DNA of 64,000 nt from Flavobacterium ammoniigenes (lineage in GTDB: Bacteria > Bacteroidota > Bacteroidia > Flavobacteriales > Flavobacteriaceae): the NCBI RefSeq assembly GCF_020886055.1, contig NZ_AP025184.1:1612001-1676000 (forward strand), written 5' to 3'. Shown piece after piece: positions 27,723 to 36,070 of this stretch. Position 1 is the first letter of the stretch. Every line of letters begins with the position of its first letter. A program made the translations under genes and the position numbers. Below the pieces are notes generated by a model. The model saw only the letters and a program-made list of their open reading frames with translations. It was not told the origin of the DNA and did no database searches.

Positions 27723-28556
27723 CTAATTTACATATTTTAATGAAACCCAATTATTTCTTTGGAACTTTTTGATGTAGGTTAATCCTTTTTCGGTACAAGA
27801 ATTATCTATAAATGGAATGTCTTCTTCATAGAATCCACTAAATAAAATAGTTCCTTTAGGATTCAAACAATCGACATACGATTGCATATCGTTCAAAAGA
27901 ATATTGCGGTTAATATTGGCAATAATTAAGTCGTATTTTTTGTCTTGTAATAATGCAGCATCACCTTCATAAACAGTAATATGTCGGCAGTTATTGCGCT
28001 CAGCATTTTCAATTGAATTCAAATAACACCAATTATCGATATCAATTGCATCGATAGGTTGGGCCCCTTTCATTTCAGCTAGAATAGCTAAGATCGCAGT
28101 CCCACATCCCATGTCTAAAGTTTTTAAATCGGTCACGTCCATTTCTAATAAATGCTGAATCATCATATGAGTTGTTTCGTGATGACCAGTTCCAAAACTC
28201 ATTTTAGGTTCAATTACAATATCAAATTCAGCCTCGGTTTTTGGGTGAAATGTTGCACGAACATGACATTTTCCATCGACTTCTATTGGTTCAAAGTTCT
28301 TTTCCCATTCTTCGTTCCAATTGATTTGCTCTATTTCTTCAAAAGTATAGTCAATGGTAAATTCTTCCGATTGTAGAATATAAACATCATCAAGAATAGT
28401 TTCGTCCCATAACTCTTTTTGTACAAAAGCATCAATCCCTGTTTCAGTTTCTGTGAAACTTTCAAAGGCTTTTTCTCCTAATTCGGCAATAAGAATTTCT
28501 GAACCTAGTTCTTTGGGTTCAATTGTAAAATGGTATCCGATATAACTATTTGACAT
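27723..28556 (-). CDS. prmA: Ribosomal protein L11 methyltransferase
   Basis: PrmA methylates L11 using S-adenosylmethionine. The 277-residue protein has an N-terminal substrate-recognition domain (1-110), a linker with WNEEWEKNFEPI, and a Rossmann domain with the SAM motif LDMGCGTAILAI near 145, followed by the NINRN post-I motif (family N-P-P-F/N-I-N region) and GTILFSGFYEED. The gene starts with a promoter box (TTG-N23-TACATTTG) of its own and is followed by clpS after a 35-base gap, a common pairing in this group. Confidence 0.95.
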   Translation of the reverse strand: MSNSYIGYHFTIEPKELGSEILIAELGEKAFESFTETETGIDAFVQKELWDETILDDVYILQSEEFTIDYTFEEIEQINWNEEWEKNFEPIEVDGKCHVRATFHPKTEAEFDIVIEPKMSFGTGHHETTHMMIQHLLEMDVTDLKTLDMGCGTAILAILAEMKGAQPIDAIDIDNWCYLNSIENAERNNCRHITVYEGDAALLQDKKYDLIIANINRNILLNDMQSYVDCLNPKGTILFSGFYEEDIPFIDNSCTEKGLTYIKKFQRNNWVSLKYVN

Positions 28557-28572
28557 GTTTATTATTTTTTTG

Positions 28573-28606
28573 CAAATGTACGTTTCTCTTTATGTATTAT
28601 AACCAA
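28573..28606 (-). promoter_or_regulatory. Probable prmA-clpS promoter
   Basis: On the minus strand TTG (28606-28604), a 23-base spacer and TACATTTG (28580-28573) form a Bacteroidota-type promoter 16 bases before the prmA ATG. Confidence 0.6.
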
Positions 28607-28611
28607 TAAAA

Positions 28612-28648
28612 AACAAAAAAAAGAGGTTTGAATAGACAAACCTCTTTT
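28612..28648 (-). terminator. Terminator of the tpiA transcript
   Basis: AAAAGAGGTTTG (28619-28630) pairs with CAAACCTCTTTT (28637-28648) around AATAGA; on the minus strand the stem leads into a long T run. Confidence 0.9.
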
Positions 28649-28669
28649 ATTAAATTGAAAATAAATAAT

Positions 28670-29422
28670 TTAGATCGCGTTGATAATCGCAACGAAATCA
28701 TCTGCTTTTAAAGCAGCTCCACCAATTAGACCTCCGTCTACATCTGGTTTAGAGAAAATTTCTTTTGCATTTTCAGGTTTCACACTTCCACCATAAAGGA
28801 TTGAAACGTCTTCGGCAACATCACTTCCAAATGATTTACGAACTGTTTCTCTAATGAATTCGTGCATTTCTTGTGCTTGTTCTGGAGAAGCAGTTTCACC
28901 AGTTCCGATAGCCCAAACGGGTTCGTATGCCAAAACTACATTTTCCCAACTTGCCGCTTTAATGTGAAACAAACCATCTTTTAATTGGTTTTCTACCACA
29001 TTGAAATGATTGTTGGATTGACGGTCTTTTAATTCTTCACCAAAACAGAATATTACGGTCATTTCGTGCGCTAATGCTGCATCTACTTTGCTAGCGATTA
29101 ATGCATCCGATTCATGAAAAATAGCTCTACGCTCAGAGTGTCCTAAGATTACTGTATTAACACCAACACTTTTTAACATATCAGCAGATATTTCTCCTGT
29201 AAATGCACCACTTTCTGCTTGGTGAACATTTTGAGCAGCTACATCAATATTGGTAAATTCTAAATGATCTACAGCAGAAGCCAAGTTCACAAAAGTAGGT
29301 GCTACAATAACTTGAGCAGTAGTATCAGTTGGCACTTTAGCAATTAATTCATTTAATAAATCTTCTGTTTGCTCAGCGTTTTTATGCATTTTCCAGTTTC
29401 CTGCAACAATCTTTTTTCTCAT
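28670..29422 (-). CDS. tpiA: Triose-phosphate isomerase
   Basis: Interconverts dihydroxyacetone phosphate and glyceraldehyde 3-phosphate in glycolysis and gluconeogenesis. The 250-residue chain has the N-terminal GNWKMHKN with the catalytic Lys, HSERR with the catalytic His, the YEPVWAIGTGETASPEQAQE segment with catalytic Glu and the loop 6 region, and the phosphate-binding YGGSVKPEN and GGLIGGAAL motifs. It lies 30 bases after a TlpA-like gene on the same strand and ends in a strong terminator. Confidence 0.98.
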   Translation of the reverse strand: MRKKIVAGNWKMHKNAEQTEDLLNELIAKVPTDTTAQVIVAPTFVNLASAVDHLEFTNIDVAAQNVHQAESGAFTGEISADMLKSVGVNTVILGHSERRAIFHESDALIASKVDAALAHEMTVIFCFGEELKDRQSNNHFNVVENQLKDGLFHIKAASWENVVLAYEPVWAIGTGETASPEQAQEMHEFIRETVRKSFGSDVAEDVSILYGGSVKPENAKEIFSKPDVDGGLIGGAALKADDFVAIINAI

Positions 29423-29452
29423 TTCAGTTGTTTTTTTTATAATAGTTTTAGT

Positions 29453-29950
29453 TTATTTCAATTTGTTTAATGTGGCATCGATAAGCTCAAAATCAGTTTC
29501 AATGGCGCGATACAGTACAATTTTACCCGTTTTATCAAGGATGATATATCTTGGAATCCAATTCAAATCAATGGCTTGTCCAAAAACGCCTTTCATTTGG
29601 TCATTTGCCATGTAATGATCTCCCTTTAATTCATGTTTTTCTATTCCGGATAACCATTTGTCGGATGTTTTATCCATCGAAATAAAAGTATAGGCTACCT
29701 CAGGATGATTGGCTTGTAATTCTTTTACTTTGGGCATCGCTTTGACACAGTCACCACACCAAGAAGCCCAAACTTCAATTACAGTTGTTTTTCCTTTTTG
29801 CTTTTTGATGATATCTTTAAAAGCGACCTGACTTCCATCTGTTGCTAATAATGTTTCAGACAATGCGACATTTGAAAATGATGTTTTTTGAGCATTGCTT
29901 GTACATGAAAACGTAGCGAATGCAATTACTAAAGCAAATAATTTTTTCAT
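29453..29950 (-). CDS. TlpA-like thioredoxin, exported, possible lipoprotein
   Basis: A 165-residue thiol-disulfide protein of the TlpA/ResA group. The signal region MKKLFALVIAFATFSC could lead to a lipid-anchored Cys16 or to ordinary cleavage nearby. The thioredoxin fold shows the redox motif WCGDC (Cys65, Cys68) and a cis-Pro in WIPRYIIL. Such proteins act in the periplasm on cytochrome c maturation or other thiol targets. It follows a BT_3928-like membrane protein, which contains a CGC motif and a thioredoxin-like domain of its own, hinting at a common redox task. A -7 box TAAATTTG (29975-29968) is 17 bases ahead of the ATG. Confidence 0.9.
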   Translation of the reverse strand: MKKLFALVIAFATFSCTSNAQKTSFSNVALSETLLATDGSQVAFKDIIKKQKGKTTVIEVWASWCGDCVKAMPKVKELQANHPEVAYTFISMDKTSDKWLSGIEKHELKGDHYMANDQMKGVFGQAIDLNWIPRYIILDKTGKIVLYRAIETDFELIDATLNKLK

Positions 29951-29967
29951 AAGGAGTAAATATTTTT

Positions 29968-29975
29968 CAAATTTA
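29968..29975 (-). promoter_or_regulatory. Probable promoter of the TlpA-like gene, TAAATTTG
   Basis: Exact TAnnTTTG match on the minus strand, 17 bases before the ATG and inside a 120-base gap otherwise empty of features. Confidence 0.5.
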
Positions 29976-30070
29976 GAGTAAAGTGATTAGAAATACTATT
30001 TCAGTTGAATGCAGCTATAATTTACCATCGTTATAGTTAATAACTAAAGCACTTATTAACTGTAATCTAG

Positions 30071-31180
30071 TTATAATTTTAAATCTTCGATATCATTATA
30101 ATGCACTTTTTGTTTTACAGTTCCTTTTTGCAAAATAACAATACTAGGATTCGCACGTTCAATCGTTTTTAAAGCGGTAGCATCACAAAAATAAAAATCA
30201 AACGAAAACTTATATTCTTGTTTTGTTTTTTCTATTTGTTCTGGTGTAGATCCCGTCAGGCCAATTACCTGATAACCTTTGGCGGTAGCTTTTTGTTTCA
30301 AACTTTCTAATTGCGCTAGACCATCTTTGTTGGAAATGGCTAAATCGTAGGTCACAAAAACCATCAATTTAGGATTTTGTAACAACTCCTCTTTAAAGTC
30401 TGATCCGTCTTTTTCCATTGTGAAATCATGTATAGGCGGTACATAACCTTCTACAATCACTTTGTCTTTTCTATCTACAAAAGTAGCTCCAGCAGGAATT
30501 TTCATTAAATCCTTTTCCGTAAATTCAGTATCCACTCCGTTTACTTTGTAAATAAATGTCATTTCTACGACTGATTGCGGCGCACCTTCTGGAATTTCCA
30601 TTCCTTTTTGAATTGAGTTCCCTACTTTAAAAGGTCTAAAATCTATTATGGGTAGATGATTCAATACCCAAAACGCCATAAAACCGCAAAGACCTATGCT
30701 AATTGAAATTAGCATGTTCTGAATTTTAGATTTAAATAGCGGTTGAATTAGTTGAACATTGAAAAATAATAGTAATATGAAAAACAACAACACTACGTCT
30801 TTAGTATATGATTCCCATGGGGTTAAATGCAATGCATCTCCAAAACAACCACAATCTTTTACCACATTGAAATAAGCAGAGTAAAAAGTTAAAAATGTAA
30901 ATTTTACAATTAATAATAACAAAAGCCAAACGGTGATTTTTGATTTGAAACCTAACAATAACATAACACCTAAAACCACTTCAAGAATAACAATAAAAAT
31001 GGCAATTGCTAATGAAAAAGGAACTAAAAAAGGTATGTTAAAAACGGGTTCACCAAAGTATTCCGTTAATTTATAAGAGAAACCTACAGGATCATTCAAT
31101 TTGATTAATCCAGAAATAATAAATAGAATTCCAACGAAAATTCGAGAAAATTGGGAACAAATATTTTTGAGATTCATCAT
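30071..31180 (-). CDS. BT_3928-like protein: DoxX/MauE-type membrane domain with thioredoxin-like C terminus
   Basis: A 369-residue protein. The N-terminal half has four membrane helices of DoxX/MauE type (about 12-27, 52-78, 84-103, 122-142) and an extracytoplasmic CGCFGD motif (Cys110, Cys112) in the position where MauE-like and vitamin K epoxide-reductase-like proteins place redox cysteines. After another helix (about 153-175), the C-terminal half resembles a thioredoxin/AhpC fold (KLMVFVTYD, KGYQVIGLTGSTPEQIE) but has no CxxC. I recognise the family as BT_3928-like from Bacteroidota; its role is not known to me. It lies between DUF1599 and a TlpA-like gene, so a redox role is plausible inference. 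The start may be ATG 31180 or 31177. Confidence 0.8.
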   Translation of the reverse strand: MMNLKNICSQFSRIFVGILFIISGLIKLNDPVGFSYKLTEYFGEPVFNIPFLVPFSLAIAIFIVILEVVLGVMLLLGFKSKITVWLLLLLIVKFTFLTFYSAYFNVVKDCGCFGDALHLTPWESYTKDVVLLFFILLLFFNVQLIQPLFKSKIQNMLISISIGLCGFMAFWVLNHLPIIDFRPFKVGNSIQKGMEIPEGAPQSVVEMTFIYKVNGVDTEFTEKDLMKIPAGATFVDRKDKVIVEGYVPPIHDFTMEKDGSDFKEELLQNPKLMVFVTYDLAISNKDGLAQLESLKQKATAKGYQVIGLTGSTPEQIEKTKQEYKFSFDFYFCDATALKTIERANPSIVILQKGTVKQKVHYNDIEDLKL

Positions 31181-31204
31181 ATTGAAAATTAGAGAAAGAT
31201 TGTT

Positions 31205-31738
31205 TTATTTCATTAAAATCAAAGCAAAAACAGCATAATTAATCATGTCTTGGTAATTGGCATCAATCCCTTCTGATACTAATGTTTTTCCTTTATTGTC
31301 TTCAATTTGCTTAACGCGAAGTAACTTTTGTAGAATTAAATCGGTCAATGAACTTACTCGCATATCACGCCAAGCTTCACCATAATCGTGATTTTTGTTT
31401 TCCATTAATTCTTTGGTTTCCTTGATTTTAGCATCGTACAATTCGGTTGCTTTGGCTACATCCAAATCAGGTTGGTCGGCAATACCTAATTCCAATTGAA
31501 TTAATGCCATAATGGAATAGTTGATGATACCAATAAATTCTCCAGATTCATCTTCATTGACTTTACGAACCTCATTTTCTTGTAAACTTCGAATACGTTG
31601 TGCTTTGATGAATATTTGGTCGGTAAGTGATGGCAAGCGTAAAATGCGCCAAGCACATCCGTAATCTTTCATTTTATTGTTGAATAAAGTGCGACAAACC
31701 GTGATAACGGCATCATATTCTTGTGAAGTATTCTTCAT
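31205..31738 (-). CDS. DUF1599 protein with two internal repeats
   Basis: A 177-residue protein made of two related halves: DYGCAWRILRLPSLTDQIF (first) and DYGEAWRDMRVSSLTDLIL (second), each followed by a KxxRIRSLQ/LLRVKQIE helix and a tyrosine- or alanine-rich helix. This is the DUF1599 repeat, found in Bacteroidota and not assigned a function. The longer frame begins at 31771, but a minus-strand TATTTTTG box covers 31776-31769, so the ATG at 31738 is the better start. It heads the BT_3928-TlpA-tpiA series and is divergent from folP with about 90 bases between. Confidence 0.85.
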   Translation of the reverse strand: MKNTSQEYDAVITVCRTLFNNKMKDYGCAWRILRLPSLTDQIFIKAQRIRSLQENEVRKVNEDESGEFIGIINYSIMALIQLELGIADQPDLDVAKATELYDAKIKETKELMENKNHDYGEAWRDMRVSSLTDLILQKLLRVKQIEDNKGKTLVSEGIDANYQDMINYAVFALILMK

Positions 31739-31754
31739 TATTGATGTATATTTG
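31721..31754 (+). promoter_or_regulatory. Probable folP promoter
   Basis: TTG (31721-31723), a 23-base spacer and TATATTTG (31747-31754) form a Bacteroidota-type promoter 73 bases before the folP ATG. Its upstream part lies within the first codons of the divergent DUF1599 gene. Confidence 0.55.
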
Positions 31755-31768
31755 TATTCAAAATTTTT

Positions 31769-31776
31769 CAAAAATA
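31769..31776 (-). promoter_or_regulatory. Probable DUF1599 promoter, TATTTTTG
   Basis: Exact TAnnTTTG match on the minus strand, 30 bases before ATG 31738; it would be inside the gene if the longer frame from 31771 were used. Confidence 0.5.
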
Positions 31777-31827
31777 AGAATAATTTTTCTGAATGAAGAA
31801 AAACCAGGTCTTTAAAACCAGAATGAA

Positions 31828-32652
31828 ATGACGATTAATTGCAAAGGACAGCTTATCGATTTATCAAAGCCAAAAGTGATGGGAATTTTAAATCTCACTC
31901 CCAATTCTTTTTTTGATGGTGGAAAGTATTCGGATGAAGCAGCAATTGTAACGCAAGTTCAAAAAATGCTTTCAGAAGGAGCAACCTTTATTGATATTGG
32001 TGCTTATTCGAGTAAACCCAATGCTGAGTTTGTTTCTGTCGAGGAGGAACTTGCCCGAATTGTTCCTGTAGTGGAGTTGTTGGTACAACAATTTCCAGCT
32101 ATCTTAATTTCCATTGATACGTTTCGATCTGAAGTTGCAGCAGCTTGTATTCAAAAAGGAGCGGCTTTAATTAATGATATTTCGGCTGGAAAATTAGACG
32201 AAAGTATGTTGGAAGTAATTGCAAAATACAAGCTGCCATATGTTATGATGCACATGCGAGGAAATCCTCAAACGATGTCAACACTTACAGCCTATGATGA
32301 TGTGGTTAAAGAGGTCCTTTTTTACTTTTCTGAACGAATAGCTGCAGCTCGAAAATTGGGGATTAATGATATAATTCTTGATCCAGGATTTGGCTTTGCC
32401 AAAACGCTAGAACAGAATTATGAACTCCTTCAAAAATTAGAATTTTTTCAGCAGTTGGATTTGCCTATTTTAGCAGGAATTTCTAGAAAATCAATGATCT
32501 ACAATGTTTTGAATAATAGTGCCAATGAATCACTTAACGGAACTACAGCTTTAAATGCTATTGCATTGTCTAAAGGAGCTTCTATACTTCGAGTACATGA
32601 TGTCAAAGAAGCGATGGAATGTGTCACTTTATTTAATGTAATGAACTCATGA
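31828..32652 (+). CDS. folP: Dihydropteroate synthase
   Basis: Joins p-aminobenzoate to dihydropterin pyrophosphate in folate synthesis; target of sulfonamides. The 274-residue TIM-barrel shows MGILNLTPNSFFDGGKYS at the start, DIGAYSSKP, the ISIDTFRSEVAAA loop, INDISAG, MHMRGNPQTM, DPGFGFAKT, AGISRKSM and the closing ILRVHDVKEA. It shares a divergent region with DUF1599 and overlaps the next lipoprotein gene by four bases. pabB, of the same pathway, is elsewhere in the window. Confidence 0.97.
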   Translation: MTINCKGQLIDLSKPKVMGILNLTPNSFFDGGKYSDEAAIVTQVQKMLSEGATFIDIGAYSSKPNAEFVSVEEELARIVPVVELLVQQFPAILISIDTFRSEVAAACIQKGAALINDISAGKLDESMLEVIAKYKLPYVMMHMRGNPQTMSTLTAYDDVVKEVLFYFSERIAAARKLGINDIILDPGFGFAKTLEQNYELLQKLEFFQQLDLPILAGISRKSMIYNVLNNSANESLNGTTALNAIALSKGASILRVHDVKEAMECVTLFNVMNS

Positions 32653-33215
32653 AATATACAAGTTTAATTCTGCTTTTTGTGTTGTTTTCATGTGGTGAAA
32701 AGGAAACGATTTTGTTGCCAAAATCGGATAGTACGGTTGTTAAAGAGGTACGAGATTATTCACCAATTTATTTATTTTTTAAGACAAAGGGAAAAGATAC
32801 TTTGGTAGAAGTAAATAGAAAAAATGCCATTAGTTCAACGAATTGGATTTTTCATATTGACAAGCGTTTGCCCTTGCGTTTAGTCGTGCCAGAAATTATA
32901 AAATTGCAAGCTAAAAAGGAGGGTAGTGCCCATAAAAGTGAAACTTCAGAAAATTATTTTTCTTACTCTGACAGTCTACACAAAAATTTGGCATTTATTC
33001 CTTTTGCCAAATTGAAATTTCTTCAAGGCAAGCCTCATAAGGAAGTTATGCTAATTTCAAAAAATGATTTTCAGTTAACACGTTTAAAAAAGGATTTAGC
33101 TACAACAACTATAGGCTTTGATCAAAATCTAAGTTTCGGAACCTATCTTCAATATAAAATCGCGATTCATAATTTGCATTTATCTACCATTTCAAAAGAA
33201 GAGTTTATCTATTAA
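32649..33215 (+). CDS. Conserved lipoprotein downstream of folP, function unknown
   Basis: A 188-residue protein starting within the folP stop (ATGA overlap), so it is translated with folP. The signal MKYTSLILLFVLFSC gives a lipidated Cys15. The mature part is charged, with a segment STNWIFHIDKRLPLRLVVPEIIKLQ and a lysine-rich C terminus; no recognised domain. I do not know a function. The tight link to folP looks conserved in the group from memory, but this needs a search to confirm. Confidence 0.7.
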   Translation: MKYTSLILLFVLFSCGEKETILLPKSDSTVVKEVRDYSPIYLFFKTKGKDTLVEVNRKNAISSTNWIFHIDKRLPLRLVVPEIIKLQAKKEGSAHKSETSENYFSYSDSLHKNLAFIPFAKLKFLQGKPHKEVMLISKNDFQLTRLKKDLATTTIGFDQNLSFGTYLQYKIAIHNLHLSTISKEEFIY

Positions 33216-33258
33216 TGAAAAACTTAAAATCAAATTTCGTAAATTATATACCCTGAAT

Positions 33259-33732
33259 TTATTGATGATGATAAGGTTCATTTCTTAAAATGGTAAATCC
33301 TCGGTAGAGTTGTTCAATAAAGAACAAACGAACCATTTGATGTGAAAATGTCATTAATGATAATGAAATTTTTCCTTGCGCCTTGGTATACACTGCATCT
33401 GAAAATCCATAAGGGCCGCCAATTACAAAAACTAAGGTTTTAATTCCAGAATTCATTTTCTTTTGTAATTCATCAGAAAAACCTACACTTGAGAAATTTT
33501 TTCCGTTTTCATCCAACAAAATCAACTGATCGGTAGGGGTTATTTTGGCTAAAATCAATTCGCCTTCTTTTTCTTTTTGTTGGCTTTCAGATACGTTTTT
33601 TACATTTTTAATATCAGGAATGATCTCCAATTCAAATTTGATGTAAAAAGACAATCGCTTAGTATAATCGTCGATTAACGATTGTAGCGCTTTGTTGTCA
33701 GTTTTGCCAATGGCGATGAGTTTAATATTCAT
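33259..33732 (-). CDS. rlmH: 23S rRNA (pseudouridine1915-N3)-methyltransferase
   Basis: RlmH, a SPOUT-class methyltransferase that methylates pseudouridine 1915 in helix 69. The 157-residue protein has the family knot motifs: LILLDENGKNFSS, VFVIGGPYGFSDAVY and the C-terminal LSLMTFSHQMVRLFFIEQLYRG with ILRNEPYHHQ. It is a single gene on the minus strand between two plus-strand genes; a TATATTTG box (33759-33752) precedes it. Confidence 0.97.
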   Translation of the reverse strand: MNIKLIAIGKTDNKALQSLIDDYTKRLSFYIKFELEIIPDIKNVKNVSESQQKEKEGELILAKITPTDQLILLDENGKNFSSVGFSDELQKKMNSGIKTLVFVIGGPYGFSDAVYTKAQGKISLSLMTFSHQMVRLFFIEQLYRGFTILRNEPYHHQ

Positions 33733-33751
33733 TTTGGTTGGATTTCAAATG

Positions 33752-33759
33752 CAAATATA
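33752..33759 (-). promoter_or_regulatory. Probable rlmH promoter, TATATTTG
   Basis: Exact TAnnTTTG match on the minus strand, 19 bases before the rlmH ATG. Confidence 0.5.
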
Positions 33760-33839
33760 GGGATTTCGCAAAAAGACATGGACGAAGTTTTTAATCCCCA
33801 AAATATGTCTTATTTTAGCAACTCTTAAAAAAACAGAAA

Positions 33840-34697
33840 ATGATTAGTGATTCCCAATTCAATAATGAGCTAGAACTTTTGATTGCCAACGCCATACGTG
33901 AAGATGTGGGACCTGGTGATTACAGTTCTTTCGCTTGTATTCCGGCTTCTGCTAAAGGGAAAGCGAAATTGTTAGTAAAACAAGACGGAATTATTGCCGG
34001 TGTGGCTTTCGCCAAAATGATATTCCATTATGTTGATGCTAGTTTAGAAGTGGAAACTTTTATTGAAGACGGGCAAAGGGTGAAGCATGGCGATGTGGTT
34101 TTTCACGTTTCGGGTAGTTCTCAATCTATTTTAAAAGCAGAACGTGTAGTACTGAATTCTATGCAACGCATGTCGGCGATTGCTACCAAAACAAACGAGT
34201 ATGTCCAATTAGTAGCAGGGACGAAAACTAAAATTTTAGACACTCGAAAAACAACTCCTGGATTTCGTGCTCCTGAAAAATGGGCAGTAAAAATTGGAGG
34301 TGGCGAAAATCACCGTTTTGCTTTGTACGATATGATTATGTTGAAAGACAATCATATTGATTTTGCTGGCGGAATCACTTTGGCAATTGCTAAAACCAAA
34401 GCCTTTCTGAAGGAAAATAATTTAGATCTAAAAATTATTGTGGAGGCTAGAGACTTAGAAGAAATTAAAGAAATTCTGCAAAGTGAAGGTGTGCACCGCA
34501 TCTTGATTGATAATTTCAATTATGAAGATACACGAAAAGCGGTTGCATTAATTGGCAATCAGTGTCAAACGGAATCGTCTGGAAATATTAATGAAACTAC
34601 CATTCGTCAGTATGCAGAATGTGGTGTAGATTACATTTCTTCTGGTGCTTTGACGCATTCAGTTGCTAATATGGATTTAAGTTTAAAAGCATTTTAA
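33840..34697 (+). CDS. nadC: Nicotinate-nucleotide pyrophosphorylase (carboxylating)
   Basis: Converts quinolinate and PRPP to nicotinate mononucleotide in de novo NAD synthesis. The 285-residue protein has the family features: IREDVGPGDYSS near the start, MQRMSAIATKT, the DTRKTTPGFRAPEKWAVKIGGGENHRF segment with Arg/Lys substrate contacts, MLKDNHI, EARDLEE, and SSGNINETTIRQYAECGVDYISSGALTHS. One base separates it from yihY. nadA and nadB are not in the window. Confidence 0.97.
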   Translation: MISDSQFNNELELLIANAIREDVGPGDYSSFACIPASAKGKAKLLVKQDGIIAGVAFAKMIFHYVDASLEVETFIEDGQRVKHGDVVFHVSGSSQSILKAERVVLNSMQRMSAIATKTNEYVQLVAGTKTKILDTRKTTPGFRAPEKWAVKIGGGENHRFALYDMIMLKDNHIDFAGGITLAIAKTKAFLKENNLDLKIIVEARDLEEIKEILQSEGVHRILIDNFNYEDTRKAVALIGNQCQTESSGNINETTIRQYAECGVDYISSGALTHSVANMDLSLKAF

Positions 34698-34698
34698 T

Positions 34699-35634
34699 AT
34701 GGCATCAGTAATAGAAAAAAAGCTTTTAAAAATACCGGTACTTCGTACTTTAGTGCAGGTTTTTCAGCGAATAAAATTACCTTGGTTGGAAGGTTTATCC
34801 TTGTACGATTTAATGGAATTATATATCCGTGGGATAGTCGAAGGTGGATTAACTTACCACGCTAGTGCAGTTGCGTTTAGTTTCTTTATGGCTTTATTTC
34901 CATTTGCATTGTTTATTCTCAACTTGATTCCATACATTCCAATTGATGGGTTTCAAGCCGATTTTTTAGAATTTGTAAAAGAAGGAGTGCCACCCAATAC
35001 TTACGATGCTATTTATAAAATCATTAGCGATATTTTAAATAATAGCCAGTCGAGTTTATTGTCGTATGGATTTCTACTTTCTATTTTTTTAATGGCCAAT
35101 GGGATATTAGGAATTCTAGGTGGTTTTGAATCTTCGAAACATGTAGTTATTAAACGTGGTTTTTTAAATCAATATATGGTGGCTTTAGGAATTTCTTTGT
35201 TGTTGTCCATTTTACTTTTAGTAACTGTCGCTGCAGTGGTAATTTTTGAAGTATTAATTCAACAAACGATAATTCAAGATGTGTTAACAGAACGAATTCC
35301 GTTAATTGAATTAGGGCGTTATGCTTTTGTAATAGGGATGATATTAATTACTAGTTCCATTTTGTTAAAATACGGAACAAAGCAGTTTCATAAACCGCAT
35401 TTTATTAGTATAGGTTCAGTATTTACTACTATATTAATAATTATTTCATCCTATTTTTTTGGTATTTGGGTGGTCCAATTTTCTAAATACAACGAATTGT
35501 ACGGATCTATTGGAACCTTATTAATTCTGATGTTTTACATATGGATCAATTGTATGATACTTTTGTTAGGATTTGAATTGAATGCCACTATTACAAAACT
35601 TAAAAAACAAAATTCTTTAAATGATCTAAGATGA
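34699..35634 (+). CDS. YihY/BrkB family inner-membrane protein
   Basis: A 311-residue integral membrane protein of the YihY/virulence factor BrkB (formerly ribonuclease BN) family, with six or more helices beginning near residue 50. The conserved GGLTYHASAVAFSFFMALFPFALF segment and the GTLLILMFYIWINCMILLLGFELNA segment near the C terminus mark the family. The cellular role is unknown, and the earlier RNase BN label is not valid. One base separates it from nadC and it overlaps the DUF2147 gene by four bases. Confidence 0.9.
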   Translation: MASVIEKKLLKIPVLRTLVQVFQRIKLPWLEGLSLYDLMELYIRGIVEGGLTYHASAVAFSFFMALFPFALFILNLIPYIPIDGFQADFLEFVKEGVPPNTYDAIYKIISDILNNSQSSLLSYGFLLSIFLMANGILGILGGFESSKHVVIKRGFLNQYMVALGISLLLSILLLVTVAAVVIFEVLIQQTIIQDVLTERIPLIELGRYAFVIGMILITSSILLKYGTKQFHKPHFISIGSVFTTILIIISSYFFGIWVVQFSKYNELYGSIGTLLILMFYIWINCMILLLGFELNATITKLKKQNSLNDLR

Positions 35635-36056
35635 AACAGTTGATTACCCTACTTTTTTGTATTGCTGCAATGAATTCAATGCAATCTCAATCGGTTGTTG
35701 GAAAATGGAAAACTATTGATGACGCTACTGGAGAAGCAAAATCTATTGTAGAAGTATTTTCGAAATCAGGAAAAATTTACGCCAAAGTAGTTGATGTTTT
35801 GGATCCTGCTGTAAAATATAACCTTTGTAAACAATGTCCTGGAGATGATAAAAATAGACCGATTTTAGGTTTGAACATTATCAAAGGTTTGTCTAAAGAC
35901 GGAGCTGAATACAATTCGGGTGAAATATTAGATCCAAAAAACGGGAAGTTGTATAAATGTGCACTCTCTTTGGAGTCCAAAGACAAACTTAAAGTTCGCG
36001 GCTATATTGGTTTTTCATTAATTGGAAGAACACAATATTGGTATCGAGTTAATTAA
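35631..36056 (+). CDS. Exported DUF2147 protein
   Basis: A 141-residue protein that starts in the yihY stop (ATGA). The signal peptide (MKQLITLLFCIAAMNSMQSQ) is followed by a DUF2147 domain: VGKWKTIDDATGEAKSIVEVF, then an LCKQCPGDDKNRPILGLNIIKGL segment with a possible disulfide (Cys62/Cys65) and the closing LKVRGYIGFSLIGRTQYWYRV. The fold resembles a small beta-barrel. Function is unknown; some DUF2147 genes elsewhere sit near lipid or fatty-acid genes, which is not the case here. Confidence 0.88.
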   Translation: MKQLITLLFCIAAMNSMQSQSVVGKWKTIDDATGEAKSIVEVFSKSGKIYAKVVDVLDPAVKYNLCKQCPGDDKNRPILGLNIIKGLSKDGAEYNSGEILDPKNGKLYKCALSLESKDKLKVRGYIGFSLIGRTQYWYRVN

Positions 36057-36070
36057 TTCAATTTTCGAAC

